A stretch of DNA of 64,000 nt from assembly GCA_965230345.1 (NCBI GenBank), contig CBDDKR010000002.1, positions 124,001 to 188,000 on the forward strand, in the 5' to 3' direction. Below are positions 12,401 through 19,396 of the stretch, piece after piece. The first letter of the stretch is position 1. Each line of letters starts with the position of its first letter. The position numbers and the translations under genes were made by a program. The DNA is from JADKBO01 sp965230345 (lineage in GTDB: Bacteria > Bacteroidota > Bacteroidia > Chitinophagales > Saprospiraceae). The notes under the pieces were generated by a model, which was not told the origin of the DNA, ran no database searches, and saw only the letters and a list, made by a program, of their open reading frames with translations.

Positions 12401-15293
12401 TGTTACTAATCACATTTCCATTCAGAGTATTACCTATAGAATTGACACCATCTAAGGTAAATGAAAATACTCCACCAGAACTTGTTTCGGTGTCGAACAA
12501 AGCAGATAAATCTAATGTACCCGTAGGGGAAATATCACAAGCCAATTCCAAATCATTGATATCAGCCGAAGGAGGTCCAGCCACTATAAAATTATCTATA
12601 CTGTATTCTTCCACCGGACCAGCATCAGAACCAGAGGTATCGCCATTTTTCATACAAACTTGTATTTGCAATGAAGAACCTGTAATATTATTATTACCAA
12701 CCGTTTGAGTCCCCGAAAAATCATTATTTATCTGCTGAACTAAAGTAGGCATACCTCCATCTACAATTTGGTATACAGCGATATAATCATCAGCTTCAAG
12801 TGTTCCACTGGTTTGTAATAAATCAATACTCCAGTCCACACCCATAGGATAAGTCGAAATATCTATACTGGAAGATTCAAAACAAGCAACACTATTTATA
12901 CTATTAAAACTCATCTGCCCATTATCCACTTCGACATAATCATCAGAACCATCCATTTCACTAAAATCGCTATTTGCTCCAACTTCTGCAGGTGTTCCTG
13001 CAAGAATGAATTCCGAAGGAGCCGGCATAGAGTTATAAGTTGCGCACGTTGTTACTGCAGCACCTGTACAGTTACCAGCAATGTAAACTTGTGAATTATC
13101 AAATAATTCTTGATGTACGATACAATCTTCTGAGCTATTAGACGATTCATTACAAGGATCACCAATGGTTAGAATCGCCGTTTCCAAAGCATAGCAATCG
13201 TCACCAGAGGCATTCGTACATCCTCCAACACATGACATTGAATTACCAACTTCATACTGAATCGTGAACATTCCAGATCCTTGATAATTCAGAATATCAC
13301 CAACAATTGCTCCTGCGACATCACTAGATACTATACTAAAAGTACCACCATTGGTAGTACCTGATGTCAACAAAATCCCCAAATCAATGTATGGGTTTTC
13401 ATCCAAACAAATTTCAATATCAGACATTGAAGCATCCGTCACATTCAGTACTTCAATATTGATGCTAAATACATTTGAGCAGCCTCCTGCAGTATTTAAT
13501 GTATAATCTACTTGGTAAATCCCAGGAGTTGAATTCGAAAATTGAGCCGTTCCATCGCCTCCATTATCCGTCCCATCATTGGCAGGGTCAATACCATTGC
13601 CAGTAAACTGTCCACCAGCAACGGTAGCGGTTAAATCTACAGTCCCACTTTCACATATTACACTTGAAGAAGCGGTAAATGAAGGATCCAATGATGTACC
13701 ATCTTCTACAACTATTGTTTGCGTATACGAATTAACACATGTATTGCTCCCTGTGCAACTACCCGATGTTGTTGTCAATGTTTCAGTCAAAGTTACATTC
13801 ATAGTACCTGTTGAAGACACATCAAAAGATCCATCGCTCACATCAAAGGTTCCTCCAGTGATGTCATCACCAGACATAGACCATGATCTACTAACCGTAC
13901 TTGAATATGTAGGGCTTGTTACCGTTGGTATAATACTATTTGTCGGAGATCCTGCACTATAGCACGAATGACTCGTCATGGTAAATGAAGGAATAGGATC
14001 TTCTGTTATAAATACACGAGACGTCACATCAATCATTTGATTACATGGGTCACCAGTATCCAACATCATATTAATCTCAAAACAACCTACATCTGAATAA
14101 ACAAATGCACCGCCAACAATATTGGTATTTGGAGTAAAAGTAGCTGTTAATAAAACATCATTGGGTATTCCAGGAAAAAGTTGAGACAGTGACACCGAAC
14201 CCGATGGGTTACTTTGGCACTCGATAAAAATCTCCACTGGACTTGGAGGAGTTAGTTCTTGAACTACCTGAAATTCCTCACATACTGTAACTGGATCATG
14301 ACACCCTCCATCATCTTGGACATCGGCACAAATCGTATATATACCAGGTGCTAAACCATCTGTAGCAAATGTTGCTGTTAATCCATCATCAGTAACATGA
14401 ACAGCATTACCTCCAGGCCCAAACCAATCTACATTATTTGGATCTGTAGGTATAGAAGAGCCTATTAACGGAATTCCCGTCTGATCAGAATTATTGCACA
14501 CTACATTATTAATTCCAATTTCGATGTCTAGAGAATTAGGTTGAGGTAATACTTCTATCATCATTGTTTGCGACTGAGGATCCATGTTACATGGATTATC
14601 AAAAGTAATGGTATGAATTCCTTCCCCCGCTACAGCAGGATCAAATTGAGCTTCATTATTTATCAAGTCCATTACAATACCTGGTCCAGAAAAAGAGCCC
14701 TCATATCCGCATAATACTGTCGCAGAAACAACCTGTATCCCATCATTCGCACAAAAAGGTCCTGATGGATTCAAGGTCATTGGAGAATCATATGTATAAA
14801 CTAAACTGGCAATTCTTGCCCTAAAATTACAACAACAATTAACTTGATTAGTAGGATCAAATAAAACGTCCAAATTTCCATCTGCTAGAGCCGCACTTGC
14901 ATCATTACACGAAATCACGACGTCAACACAAGATTCAAAATTACAAGCTTCAGCTACAGTGCTACTACATAATGCAGGATCCAAATCTGTATTACCACCA
15001 TCTACACCAGTATCAATACCATCATAGAAAATATCAACATGTTCATCTACAGGGACTGAACCCGCTGGGCATGATGATGTATTCCCATCAAGGTCACCTT
15101 GAAAACACACTTCCATTTCCAAATCAGAAGTAATACAGGTAGGCAAACCTGTTAAATTGAATGTAATATTACCACCTTGAGAACCAGCGTTCATTTGAGG
15201 GTAAGACATATTGAACGTCGATTGACCGAACAATGACAGAGAAGAGCAAAACAATAAGGCACAAAAAAATGCCTTTGTTAGTTTCATTACCAT
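6243..15293 (-). CDS. Giant secreted PKD/HYR-repeat adhesin, upstream part (3,016 codons to a frameshift stop)
   Basis: The protein starts with a signal peptide (cleavage near residue 24, after FGQ). ATG at 15293 and ATG at 15287 are both possible; the second gives the more typical MKLTK start. Residues about 25-1,735 are PKD/Ig-like modules rich in the G-x-F-x-G-x-G and NTxGGC motifs common in Bacteroidota gliding and adhesin proteins. From about residue 1,737 (GDPNL region) the protein becomes an uninterrupted array of about 88-residue HYR-like domains with paired cysteines and D-x-CGN motifs. The array includes two full copies of a 699-residue, eight-domain unit. The last 19 or so residues (after PMLT) are out of frame and match no other copy, because of a one-base insertion at 6,297-6,302. 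The real protein probably continues to the window edge, giving more than 5,000 residues. Likely role: a very long, disulfide- and Ca2+-stabilised surface fibre or adhesin. Ligand unknown. Confidence 0.85.
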   Translation of the reverse strand: MVMKLTKAFFCALLFCSSLSLFGQSTFNMSYPQMNAGSQGGNITFNLTGLPTCITSDLEMEVCFQGDLDGNTSSCPAGSVPVDEHVDIFYDGIDTGVDGGNTDLDPALCSSTVAEACNFESCVDVVISCNDASAALADGNLDVLFDPTNQVNCCCNFRARIASLVYTYDSPMTLNPSGPFCANDGIQVVSATVLCGYEGSFSGPGIVMDLINNEAQFDPAVAGEGIHTITFDNPCNMDPQSQTMMIEVLPQPNSLDIEIGINNVVCNNSDQTGIPLIGSSIPTDPNNVDWFGPGGNAVHVTDDGLTATFATDGLAPGIYTICADVQDDGGCHDPVTVCEEFQVVQELTPPSPVEIFIECQSNPSGSVSLSQLFPGIPNDVLLTATFTPNTNIVGGAFVYSDVGCFEINMMLDTGDPCNQMIDVTSRVFITEDPIPSFTMTSHSCYSAGSPTNSIIPTVTSPTYSSTVSRSWSMSGDDITGGTFDVSDGSFDVSSTGTMNVTLTETLTTTSGSCTGSNTCVNSYTQTIVVEDGTSLDPSFTASSSVICESGTVDLTATVAGGQFTGNGIDPANDGTDNGGDGTAQFSNSTPGIYQVDYTLNTAGGCSNVFSINIEVLNVTDASMSDIEICLDENPYIDLGILLTSGTTNGGTFSIVSSDVAGAIVGDILNYQGSGMFTIQYEVGNSMSCVGGCTNASGDDCYALETAILTIGDPCNESSNSSEDCIVHQELFDNSQVYIAGNCTGAAVTTCATYNSMPAPSEFILAGTPAEVGANSDFSEMDGSDDYVEVDNGQMSFNSINSVACFESSSIDISTYPMGVDWSIDLLQTSGTLEADDYIAVYQIVDGGMPTLVQQINNDFSGTQTVGNNNITGSSLQIQVCMKNGDTSGSDAGPVEEYSIDNFIVAGPPSADINDLELACDISPTGTLDLSALFDTETSSGGVFSFTLDGVNSIGNTLNGNVISNNVLVYDGPACLRVLYEVDCAGASAMDDAYILIREQPQPNYLIQQSVCWSDGDDPLTQVYTPQINSPVYASMVSRTWSVSGPASILNSTTGQIQITGAGTVQLTLMEEIDYAACGSFAAGSCSESYTLVIDAQDGTSQDASFTATPNPVCVNTIVNLTPATNGGVFTGIGVTDNGLGTGGSFSQSNAGTYQVDYTLNTPNGCTNVYSQNIVVNEDVEPPFWGSDASVCLCQGGAIDLNGFLLNNAPITGTFTRQSGSVASIISNTSQVNYLGGCGDVTFRYTVEDCDGNNEFDDITITFRECGSGSFDVPSSMCQGDSDYVLNGSNVSLVGCGDYNVTFSVVSGPDGNQLLGGSAVTSTISGFTMATIDPTVTSGDYIIEMRISDANGICSDFVELETVRVHKESGLPLSINMVADQCESAVFPISLTLQSTNDRAGDALTSAEVNWYGDGVNNAAGIVGSFNPPDTDGDGMPGPGNFLVCVDVGEAGCVETVCENIHVEDQPNIPSPQDVDLTCYQALPLNISLSDVFSASDLGGTYSIGAGSDPGATITNGLLTLNANGCFEVCYQINNSTCGNVGPVCANVNVAVTDEVEFDVPQSVCWDGVAGSLTVTPNVSLNTSVSRVWSIGTEGTTTTTTINAGTGELTINDVGVVQICLTEESSYNACGSLVAGSCTTTYCEFIEIFNSTNVDPSWSSFGPFCPSVNMDTDLDALVTGDINGVFSGNGVSVDGAHPNYVFNPSTAGVGIHTICYTINNGAGCTATDCKNIEVLDSENPQIICPTDVTVECGDPNLAMSLNTFLNGGSSTDNCDASPILNTELFGTLEQCGNSETRIYNFIATDASGNSSNCYANFVIEDTTNPIVTSSPTNLTIECDGEGNFGQIQSWLNNNGNAVASDNCGSVSWSNNYSGISNLCGFTGVAIVEFTVSDECGNTATTSATVTIEDTSNPSIVLPSDITLECNASDNDAIIESWLEAYSASDVCSTVTVTNDYGSAVQTDGCGLSGVTTVVFTVSDACGNTSTGSRTITIEDSTSPEIVVEASDLVLECGAMNGGAISAWELSQGGAMASDGCSDMALTWSMSSSSVMGCGSSSVTTYVFTVEDNCGNTSTTSASVIIEDSTSPVLVVPMEQTEECGNIQVDLPTWLGSASGSDACGSVSITSTLWNTIEGCGETREEVYLFVATDACGNTSSGLSSYILEDTETPMLVVPTDLTLECGDMNNDQLVLSWLNSAIGSDVYACGSLAISHNYPGSLPSVSCDLSSGVSVTWTISDGCGNSSMGSSTIYMDDSASPVFVNCPSDMSVNVDIDNCSSQVIYSVPVVEDGCSGNGLTPMLMSGIASGQEFPLGLTQITYEVSDGCGNTASCSFGITVLDSDTPSVSCPSTTVESCVDGGTCMWTSDGSVDANYGDNCTGQMLSHEISGSTVVMNGMGLVSGTVLNLGINVITYEVEDGSGNTSSCSFQVLVKDCESPTLTCSDMLDVSCGMEDIAGWQSTIESTIGDNCSMSGDMTFSSQLITDFSSCGGTIEQVYEFVVTDEAGNSSSCYGRYESDDNVSPVIGTMASDLTLECNGGNQSSALIGWLNNNGGASASDVCSSPLSWSHDYTGDLVGSCGTNGSVTVVFTVSDGCGNTSTTSGEFTIEDTTSPVLRLPSNIVLECGGMDNEAIIASWLSSAEGEDSCEGLVGVTNDYGSAMQTDGCGLSGVTTVVFTVSDACGNTSTGSRTITIEDRTSPEIVVEASDLVLECGAMNGGAISAWELSQGGAMASDDCSDMALTWSMSSSSVMGCGSSSVTTYVFTVEDNCGNTSTTSASVIIEDSTSPVLVVPMEQTEECGNIQVDLPTWLGSASGSDACGSVSITSTLWNTIEGCGETREEVYLFVATDACGNTSSGLSSYILEDTETPMLVVPTDLTLECGDMNNDQLVLSWLNSAIGSDVYACGSLAISHNYPGSLPSVSCDLSSGVSVTWTISDGCGNSSMGSSTIYMDDSASPVFVNCPSDMSVNVDIDNCSSQVIYSVPVVEDGCSGNGLTPMLTEWYSKWTGVSIRVDADHV
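6297..6302 (-). other. One-base frameshift inside a tandem repeat
   Basis: The three repeat copies can be compared directly here. The copy at 4,190 reads ATACCAC-CAGTCAACATC, the copy at 8,390 reads ATACCACTCA-TCAACATC, and this copy reads ATACCACTCAGTCAACATC. It carries the extra T of one copy and the extra G of the other, so it is one base longer. The copy spacing is therefore 2,098 instead of 2,097 here. The frame after the insertion is open for about 6.3 kb. It looks like a chimera of two repeat variants, most simply a consensus or assembly error; a real frameshift is possible. Confidence 0.85.
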
Positions 15294-15815
15294 GGAATTC
15301 TGTTTTAAATAATAGTCTTTATAAAGACTGATTTATCAAACTAATCCACTCATAATGCCACAAAATATTCTATTCATTTAAAAACTCAATTGGTCCTTAT
15401 TCTTTTGAGGTAAAACCATTCTAACAATTCCATTTAAACCATCAGAATAGACTGTATTTGAATAAGATAATTTATAAGGTACAATGAGTAATTAATAAGC
15501 CGAAAAACGACTTCACAAAAATAACATTATTATCATGCTTAGGTGTTAAAATTCCATAATATCTATCGCTAATTACCATAGTTATTTAAAAATTTTACAT
15601 TCAAGTAAACATCACATTACTTTCATAAATATTTAAGTGCAAAAAAGATGCCAGTGATCCCAAAATTACACATAATTTTCACCACAATAACAAACAACAA
15701 AACCAATTAAAAACAAAAATCATTCTTATGTGTAAATTATAGTTAACCAACCAATCCTTAAACCCACTATCTTTTGTTCCAATTCACGTATGACATTAAC
15801 TGCTATTAACCAACA
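15294..15815. other. Divergent intergenic region without a gene
   Basis: About 520 AT-rich bases separate the giant minus-strand gene from the plus-strand cytochrome-like gene. I see no coding frame. It must hold promoters for both genes, but no convincing TAnnTTTG element with correct spacing is visible. The only clear structure is the 16-base palindrome at 15,314-15,329. Confidence 0.6.
15314..15329. promoter_or_regulatory. Perfect 16-bp palindrome upstream of the giant gene
   Basis: AGTCTTTATAAAGACT equals its own reverse complement. It lies about 20 bases upstream of the ATG at 15293 on the minus strand, so it would sit in the leader or near the start of transcription. It could be an operator for a dimeric regulator or a short leader hairpin. 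No regulator is identifiable, and short AT-rich palindromes also occur by chance. Confidence 0.35.
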
Positions 15816-17129
15816 ATGCAAGATATTATACTATTCAACCATTGGTCAACTCGTAAAAAGAATGTAATTTTGAATCAATTGGCAAACAAAAGAAGATTGC
15901 TTTCTAAAATTACATATATCACTATACTAATACTTCCTTTAAATCTAATTAAAGGACAATCATGTTCGAATGAAATTTATTCTCATTTTAACTTTAGTGA
16001 TATTCGACAAATTCTAATCAACAACAATTGCCAATCCTGCCATCAATCATCAAATTTGAATTGGCATTTTGAAGACTTCCAATCTTTTATTTCGAGTAAT
16101 TCTTGTATTTCTAACATAGTAACACCAGGAGATGCAGGTGGTAGTGGATTAATCCAAATAATGCAAGTAAGTAATCAATGCATTCCGAACAAATATCAAT
16201 CCATTCACGCACTCCCAAATGATGACCTTAAAACCTTAGAGTCCTGGATTAATTTTGGAGCTCCAGAATATTGCATTCCTCTTCAAAATGAAATAGTAGA
16301 AATCTTCCAAAGTAACAATTGCACATCCTGCCACTCTGAGCAATCGATGGCAGGAGGAATTGATTTAGAATCCAACTTGCCATTCGGACAAGTATCCAAG
16401 GTAGACTGTTCTGTCAATGAAGTAATAAAACTATATGACTCAGAAAACAGCTCTCTCCTCCAATACCTTATCAATCAAGAATGTAGTAACGATGAGCATT
16501 ACGAAAGCTTGACTGAAAATGAGATTAGTAAAATAAAAGATTGGATTTCTGCAGGCGCTCCACAAAATGCAACATCTTTACCCTTAGAATTAGTGAATTT
16601 TGACATTAGTTTAGATGGTGAAACGCCGAAATTATTTTGGAATACACGATCGGAAGTTGGGGTTTATAAATTTATCATAGAGCGAAGTGATGCCTCTGGA
16701 GAATTCATAACAATTGGTGAAACCCTTGCAAAAGGTGAAGATATGAACTCCTATACCTTTGAGGACAACAATGCTGCTGACAACGACTACTATTACCGTA
16801 TTAAAATACTAGATTTTGATGGAAGACATGAATATTCTCCTATAGAGTATGTTCGGATTCAGTCCATCGATTTTATTTTTAATGTATTTCCTAACCCAAC
16901 CATCAAAGGAAATCGCTTGATCATTAAGTGGTATTCGAAGAACAACATCCAATCCTCAGCACTAATGAAGTTGGTCAACAGCTCGGGTCAGGAGATTAAA
17001 GAATTTCCGATCATTGAAGGCTTAAATCACATCGATTTACCAGAAATTCAAAGTGGACTATATTACCTTTCATTTGTAGATTATTATGGTGGTACTCACT
17101 TCGAAAGAATTATAATTTCAGACCAGTAA
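15816..17129 (+). CDS. Secreted di-heme cytochrome c-like protein with T9SS sorting domain
   Basis: The ATG at 15816 puts 30 odd residues ahead of the hydrophobic signal segment (about residues 32-48, ending IKGQ). There is no other internal ATG nearby, so the TTG at 15870 may be the true start and gives a normal signal peptide. Two heme c-binding CxxCH motifs are visible: CQSCH at residues 72-76 and CTSCH at 169-173. Each sits in a repeated module ending in a W-I-x-x-G-A-P motif, as in the cytochrome-like domains of planctomycete/Bacteroidota surface proteins. Residues about 248-345 look like a fibronectin type III-like domain. About 352-437 is a type A T9SS sorting domain (FPNPT, GLYYLSF). 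It probably acts as a surface-attached electron carrier or redox sensor. Its stop codon directly abuts that of the convergent phosphatase gene. Confidence 0.82.
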   Translation: MQDIILFNHWSTRKKNVILNQLANKRRLLSKITYITILILPLNLIKGQSCSNEIYSHFNFSDIRQILINNNCQSCHQSSNLNWHFEDFQSFISSNSCISNIVTPGDAGGSGLIQIMQVSNQCIPNKYQSIHALPNDDLKTLESWINFGAPEYCIPLQNEIVEIFQSNNCTSCHSEQSMAGGIDLESNLPFGQVSKVDCSVNEVIKLYDSENSSLLQYLINQECSNDEHYESLTENEISKIKDWISAGAPQNATSLPLELVNFDISLDGETPKLFWNTRSEVGVYKFIIERSDASGEFITIGETLAKGEDMNSYTFEDNNAADNDYYYRIKILDFDGRHEYSPIEYVRIQSIDFIFNVFPNPTIKGNRLIIKWYSKNNIQSSALMKLVNSSGQEIKEFPIIEGLNHIDLPEIQSGLYYLSFVDYYGGTHFERIIISDQ

Positions 17130-18290
17130 TTACTCTTCATACCAGCCCAAAAGTTTTTTCAGCTTGTGGTATATTTCCGTATTATGATAAATCCCCATAA
17201 ATGAATCTGCTCCAGGTCCATATGCAAATACCGGAATCATTACAGCCGTATGATAATCACTTGTAAAAGCAGCTTCTATTTTATCCTTAGTTGACCCTTT
17301 ATTGATAGCAAAACCACCAGTTTCATGATCTGCTGTAATCACAACTAACGTCTCACCATCCTTTTCTGCCCAATCTAAAACTCTACCAATAGTATTATCA
17401 AAATCATGCATTTCGCTAATGATATAGTCCGCATTATTGGCATGACCACCCCAATCTATTTGTGAGCCTTCTACCATCATAAAAAAGCCATTATCTCGAT
17501 TTTCGAGATATGCAATCCCTTGATCCGTGGCAGGACCTAGATATGTTCTTCCTTGAGAAACAGGAAGTGGATCCTTATCCGCAGTTAGGAATCCATACTT
17601 TTGATTTCGATCAATTTTCATGTCTTCTATTTCACCATCTATGAAATCATTCACAACATATCCATTACTCCTCAACTCTTCATATAAATCGCGATCATCA
17701 GAAGATCTTCTATTGAAAAATTTTCGTCCACCACCAACAAAAAAATCAACTTTGCTTTCGGCAACATCCACTGCAATTTCCTCGTAGTTTTTTCTAGACT
17801 TATTGTGTGCAACAAAGGACGCAGGAGTAGCATGAACAATGGTCGACGTCGCCACCAATCCTGTATACATATTTCGATCAATCGCCTCTTCCATAATTGT
17901 TTTAACAGTAGTAGTATCAGCACTCACCCCAATTGCTCCATTGTATGTCTTCACACCACAAGAAAATGCGGTGGCACCTGCTGCAGAATCCGTTACTAAA
18001 TCATCATAAGAATTGGACTTATGAAAACCTATATGCTTAAGCCTTTCCAGATTTAAAGGTCTATCATTGTATATCATACCAGCAGTAATCTGAGCTAACC
18101 CCATACCATCACCAACCATTAAGATTACATTTTTAATCTTAGAATCTTTTACCACAGGCATCGCCTCAACAACTTCTGGAATTACAACAGGTTTAACCTC
18201 CTTAGTCACCTTACAATTAAGAGATACAAGGCTAGTTAACAAAACAATTATATAATACTTCAATAAGTTCATAAATCCAGTTTTTAACAC
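17130..18290 (-). CDS. Alkaline phosphatase family lipoprotein
   Basis: This is a phosphate monoester hydrolase of the alkaline phosphatase superfamily. Visible signatures are the metal ligand in MVGDGMG (Asp61), the nucleophile motif TDSAAGATA (Ser102 in this numbering), DWGGHANN with its Asp and His ligands, and TADHETGG near the C-terminus. An N-terminal hydrophobic stretch ends in a lipobox (SLNC, Cys26), so it should be an outer-membrane or periplasmic lipoprotein. The Met at residue 7 (18272) gives a tighter lipoprotein signal than the first ATG, which overlaps the end of dprA by 7 bases. At 386 residues it is a compact member of the family. It appears to be the last gene of an operon with the TMTC-like gene and dprA. 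Likely role: release of phosphate from organic phosphates outside the cell. Confidence 0.93.
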   Translation of the reverse strand: MLKTGFMNLLKYYIIVLLTSLVSLNCKVTKEVKPVVIPEVVEAMPVVKDSKIKNVILMVGDGMGLAQITAGMIYNDRPLNLERLKHIGFHKSNSYDDLVTDSAAGATAFSCGVKTYNGAIGVSADTTTVKTIMEEAIDRNMYTGLVATSTIVHATPASFVAHNKSRKNYEEIAVDVAESKVDFFVGGGRKFFNRRSSDDRDLYEELRSNGYVVNDFIDGEIEDMKIDRNQKYGFLTADKDPLPVSQGRTYLGPATDQGIAYLENRDNGFFMMVEGSQIDWGGHANNADYIISEMHDFDNTIGRVLDWAEKDGETLVVITADHETGGFAINKGSTKDKIEAAFTSDYHTAVMIPVFAYGPGADSFMGIYHNTEIYHKLKKLLGWYEE

Positions 18291-19381
18291 AAAATGTACA
18301 CCTTACCAGGTAGGGATTTCACCACTCCATTGAATTCTAGATTCAACATTATTCCTGCCAAGGAGGACAAAGATAACTTACTTTCAAAATTTAACTCATC
18401 CAACGTTAGCTCTTTGCGAAATCTTAATATATCAACCACATTTTTTTCATCTTCACTTAATTCATAAAAAAGATTGGATTGATGATTCAGAGTCTCGCTT
18501 TTATCCCATCTCATAATGTAACCAACATCATCCATACTTTCAAGCAAGTGAGCCTTATGTGTCTTTATCAATGCATTACAACCTTGCGCGTTTTCCTCAA
18601 AGGGTTTTCCTGGCACTGCAAAAACATCTTTATTAAATTCATTTGAATACTCTGCACTAATTATCGAACCTCCTTTCCTTTTAGATTCCACCACAATTAA
18701 TGCGTCAGAAAGAGCCGCAATAATTCGATTTCGCATAGGAAAGTTTACTCTATCTGGCTTCGTATCTATACCAAACTCAGTAATTAAACCTCCATTCTCG
18801 AGCATAGATTCCGCTAGTTTTCGATTTTCCAAAGGATACATCATATCCAACCCATGTCCTAAAACACCAATGGTTGGTATACCAAATTTAATGCTATTCT
18901 TATGGGCTAATGTATCCACGCCGTATGCAAGTCCACTGATTATGGTTGATTCATAATAGATGGATTGTTCCACTAATTTTTCAGTCATTAACACTCCATC
19001 CTTACTCGGCTTTCTTGTACCAACGATTCCTATAGTCCTGTGGCAATTCACATTTCCTTCTCCCATAAAATACAATACTGTAGGTAAAGTATCATAAAAC
19101 TTAAGTCTGGAGGGGAAATTACTATGATCAAGTAGAAGAACTTTAATCTTATTCTTTTCTATGAATTTCAACTCCTTCTCCACAGCATCAAAACATTCCG
19201 CACTGTTTATGGCTTGAGCAATCCTTTTATTAATTCCTGGAATAGAAAGTAATTCCTTTTCATTGGTGAGAAATACATCTCTAGGAGAGTCAAATACCTC
19301 TAGTAATTTCCGAGCTGATTTGGGTCCAACAAATGGCACCTTGCTCAATGCAATCGAGTAAAATAGCGTTTCCGAGTTCAT
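18284..19381 (-). CDS. dprA: DNA processing protein DprA/Smf
   Basis: DprA binds incoming single-stranded DNA during natural transformation and loads RecA. The order of parts matches the family: N-terminal helix-hairpin-helix-like region (about 10-65, SIPGINKRIAQ), then the Rossmann-like DprA domain with GIVGTRKPS (118-126), SGLAYGVD (149-156), the MRNRIIA motif (217-223) and VPGKP (256-260). A C-terminal winged-helix-like region covers about 305-365. The length of 365 is normal for Bacteroidota. It starts 16 bases after the TMTC-like gene and overlaps the phosphatase gene by 7 bases, so it is likely cotranscribed. It suggests competence but does not prove it. Confidence 0.96.
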   Translation of the reverse strand: MNSETLFYSIALSKVPFVGPKSARKLLEVFDSPRDVFLTNEKELLSIPGINKRIAQAINSAECFDAVEKELKFIEKNKIKVLLLDHSNFPSRLKFYDTLPTVLYFMGEGNVNCHRTIGIVGTRKPSKDGVLMTEKLVEQSIYYESTIISGLAYGVDTLAHKNSIKFGIPTIGVLGHGLDMMYPLENRKLAESMLENGGLITEFGIDTKPDRVNFPMRNRIIAALSDALIVVESKRKGGSIISAEYSNEFNKDVFAVPGKPFEENAQGCNALIKTHKAHLLESMDDVGYIMRWDKSETLNHQSNLFYELSEDEKNVVDILRFRKELTLDELNFESKLSLSSLAGIMLNLEFNGVVKSLPGKVYILC

Positions 19382-19396
19382 ATGGTGTTTAATAGT

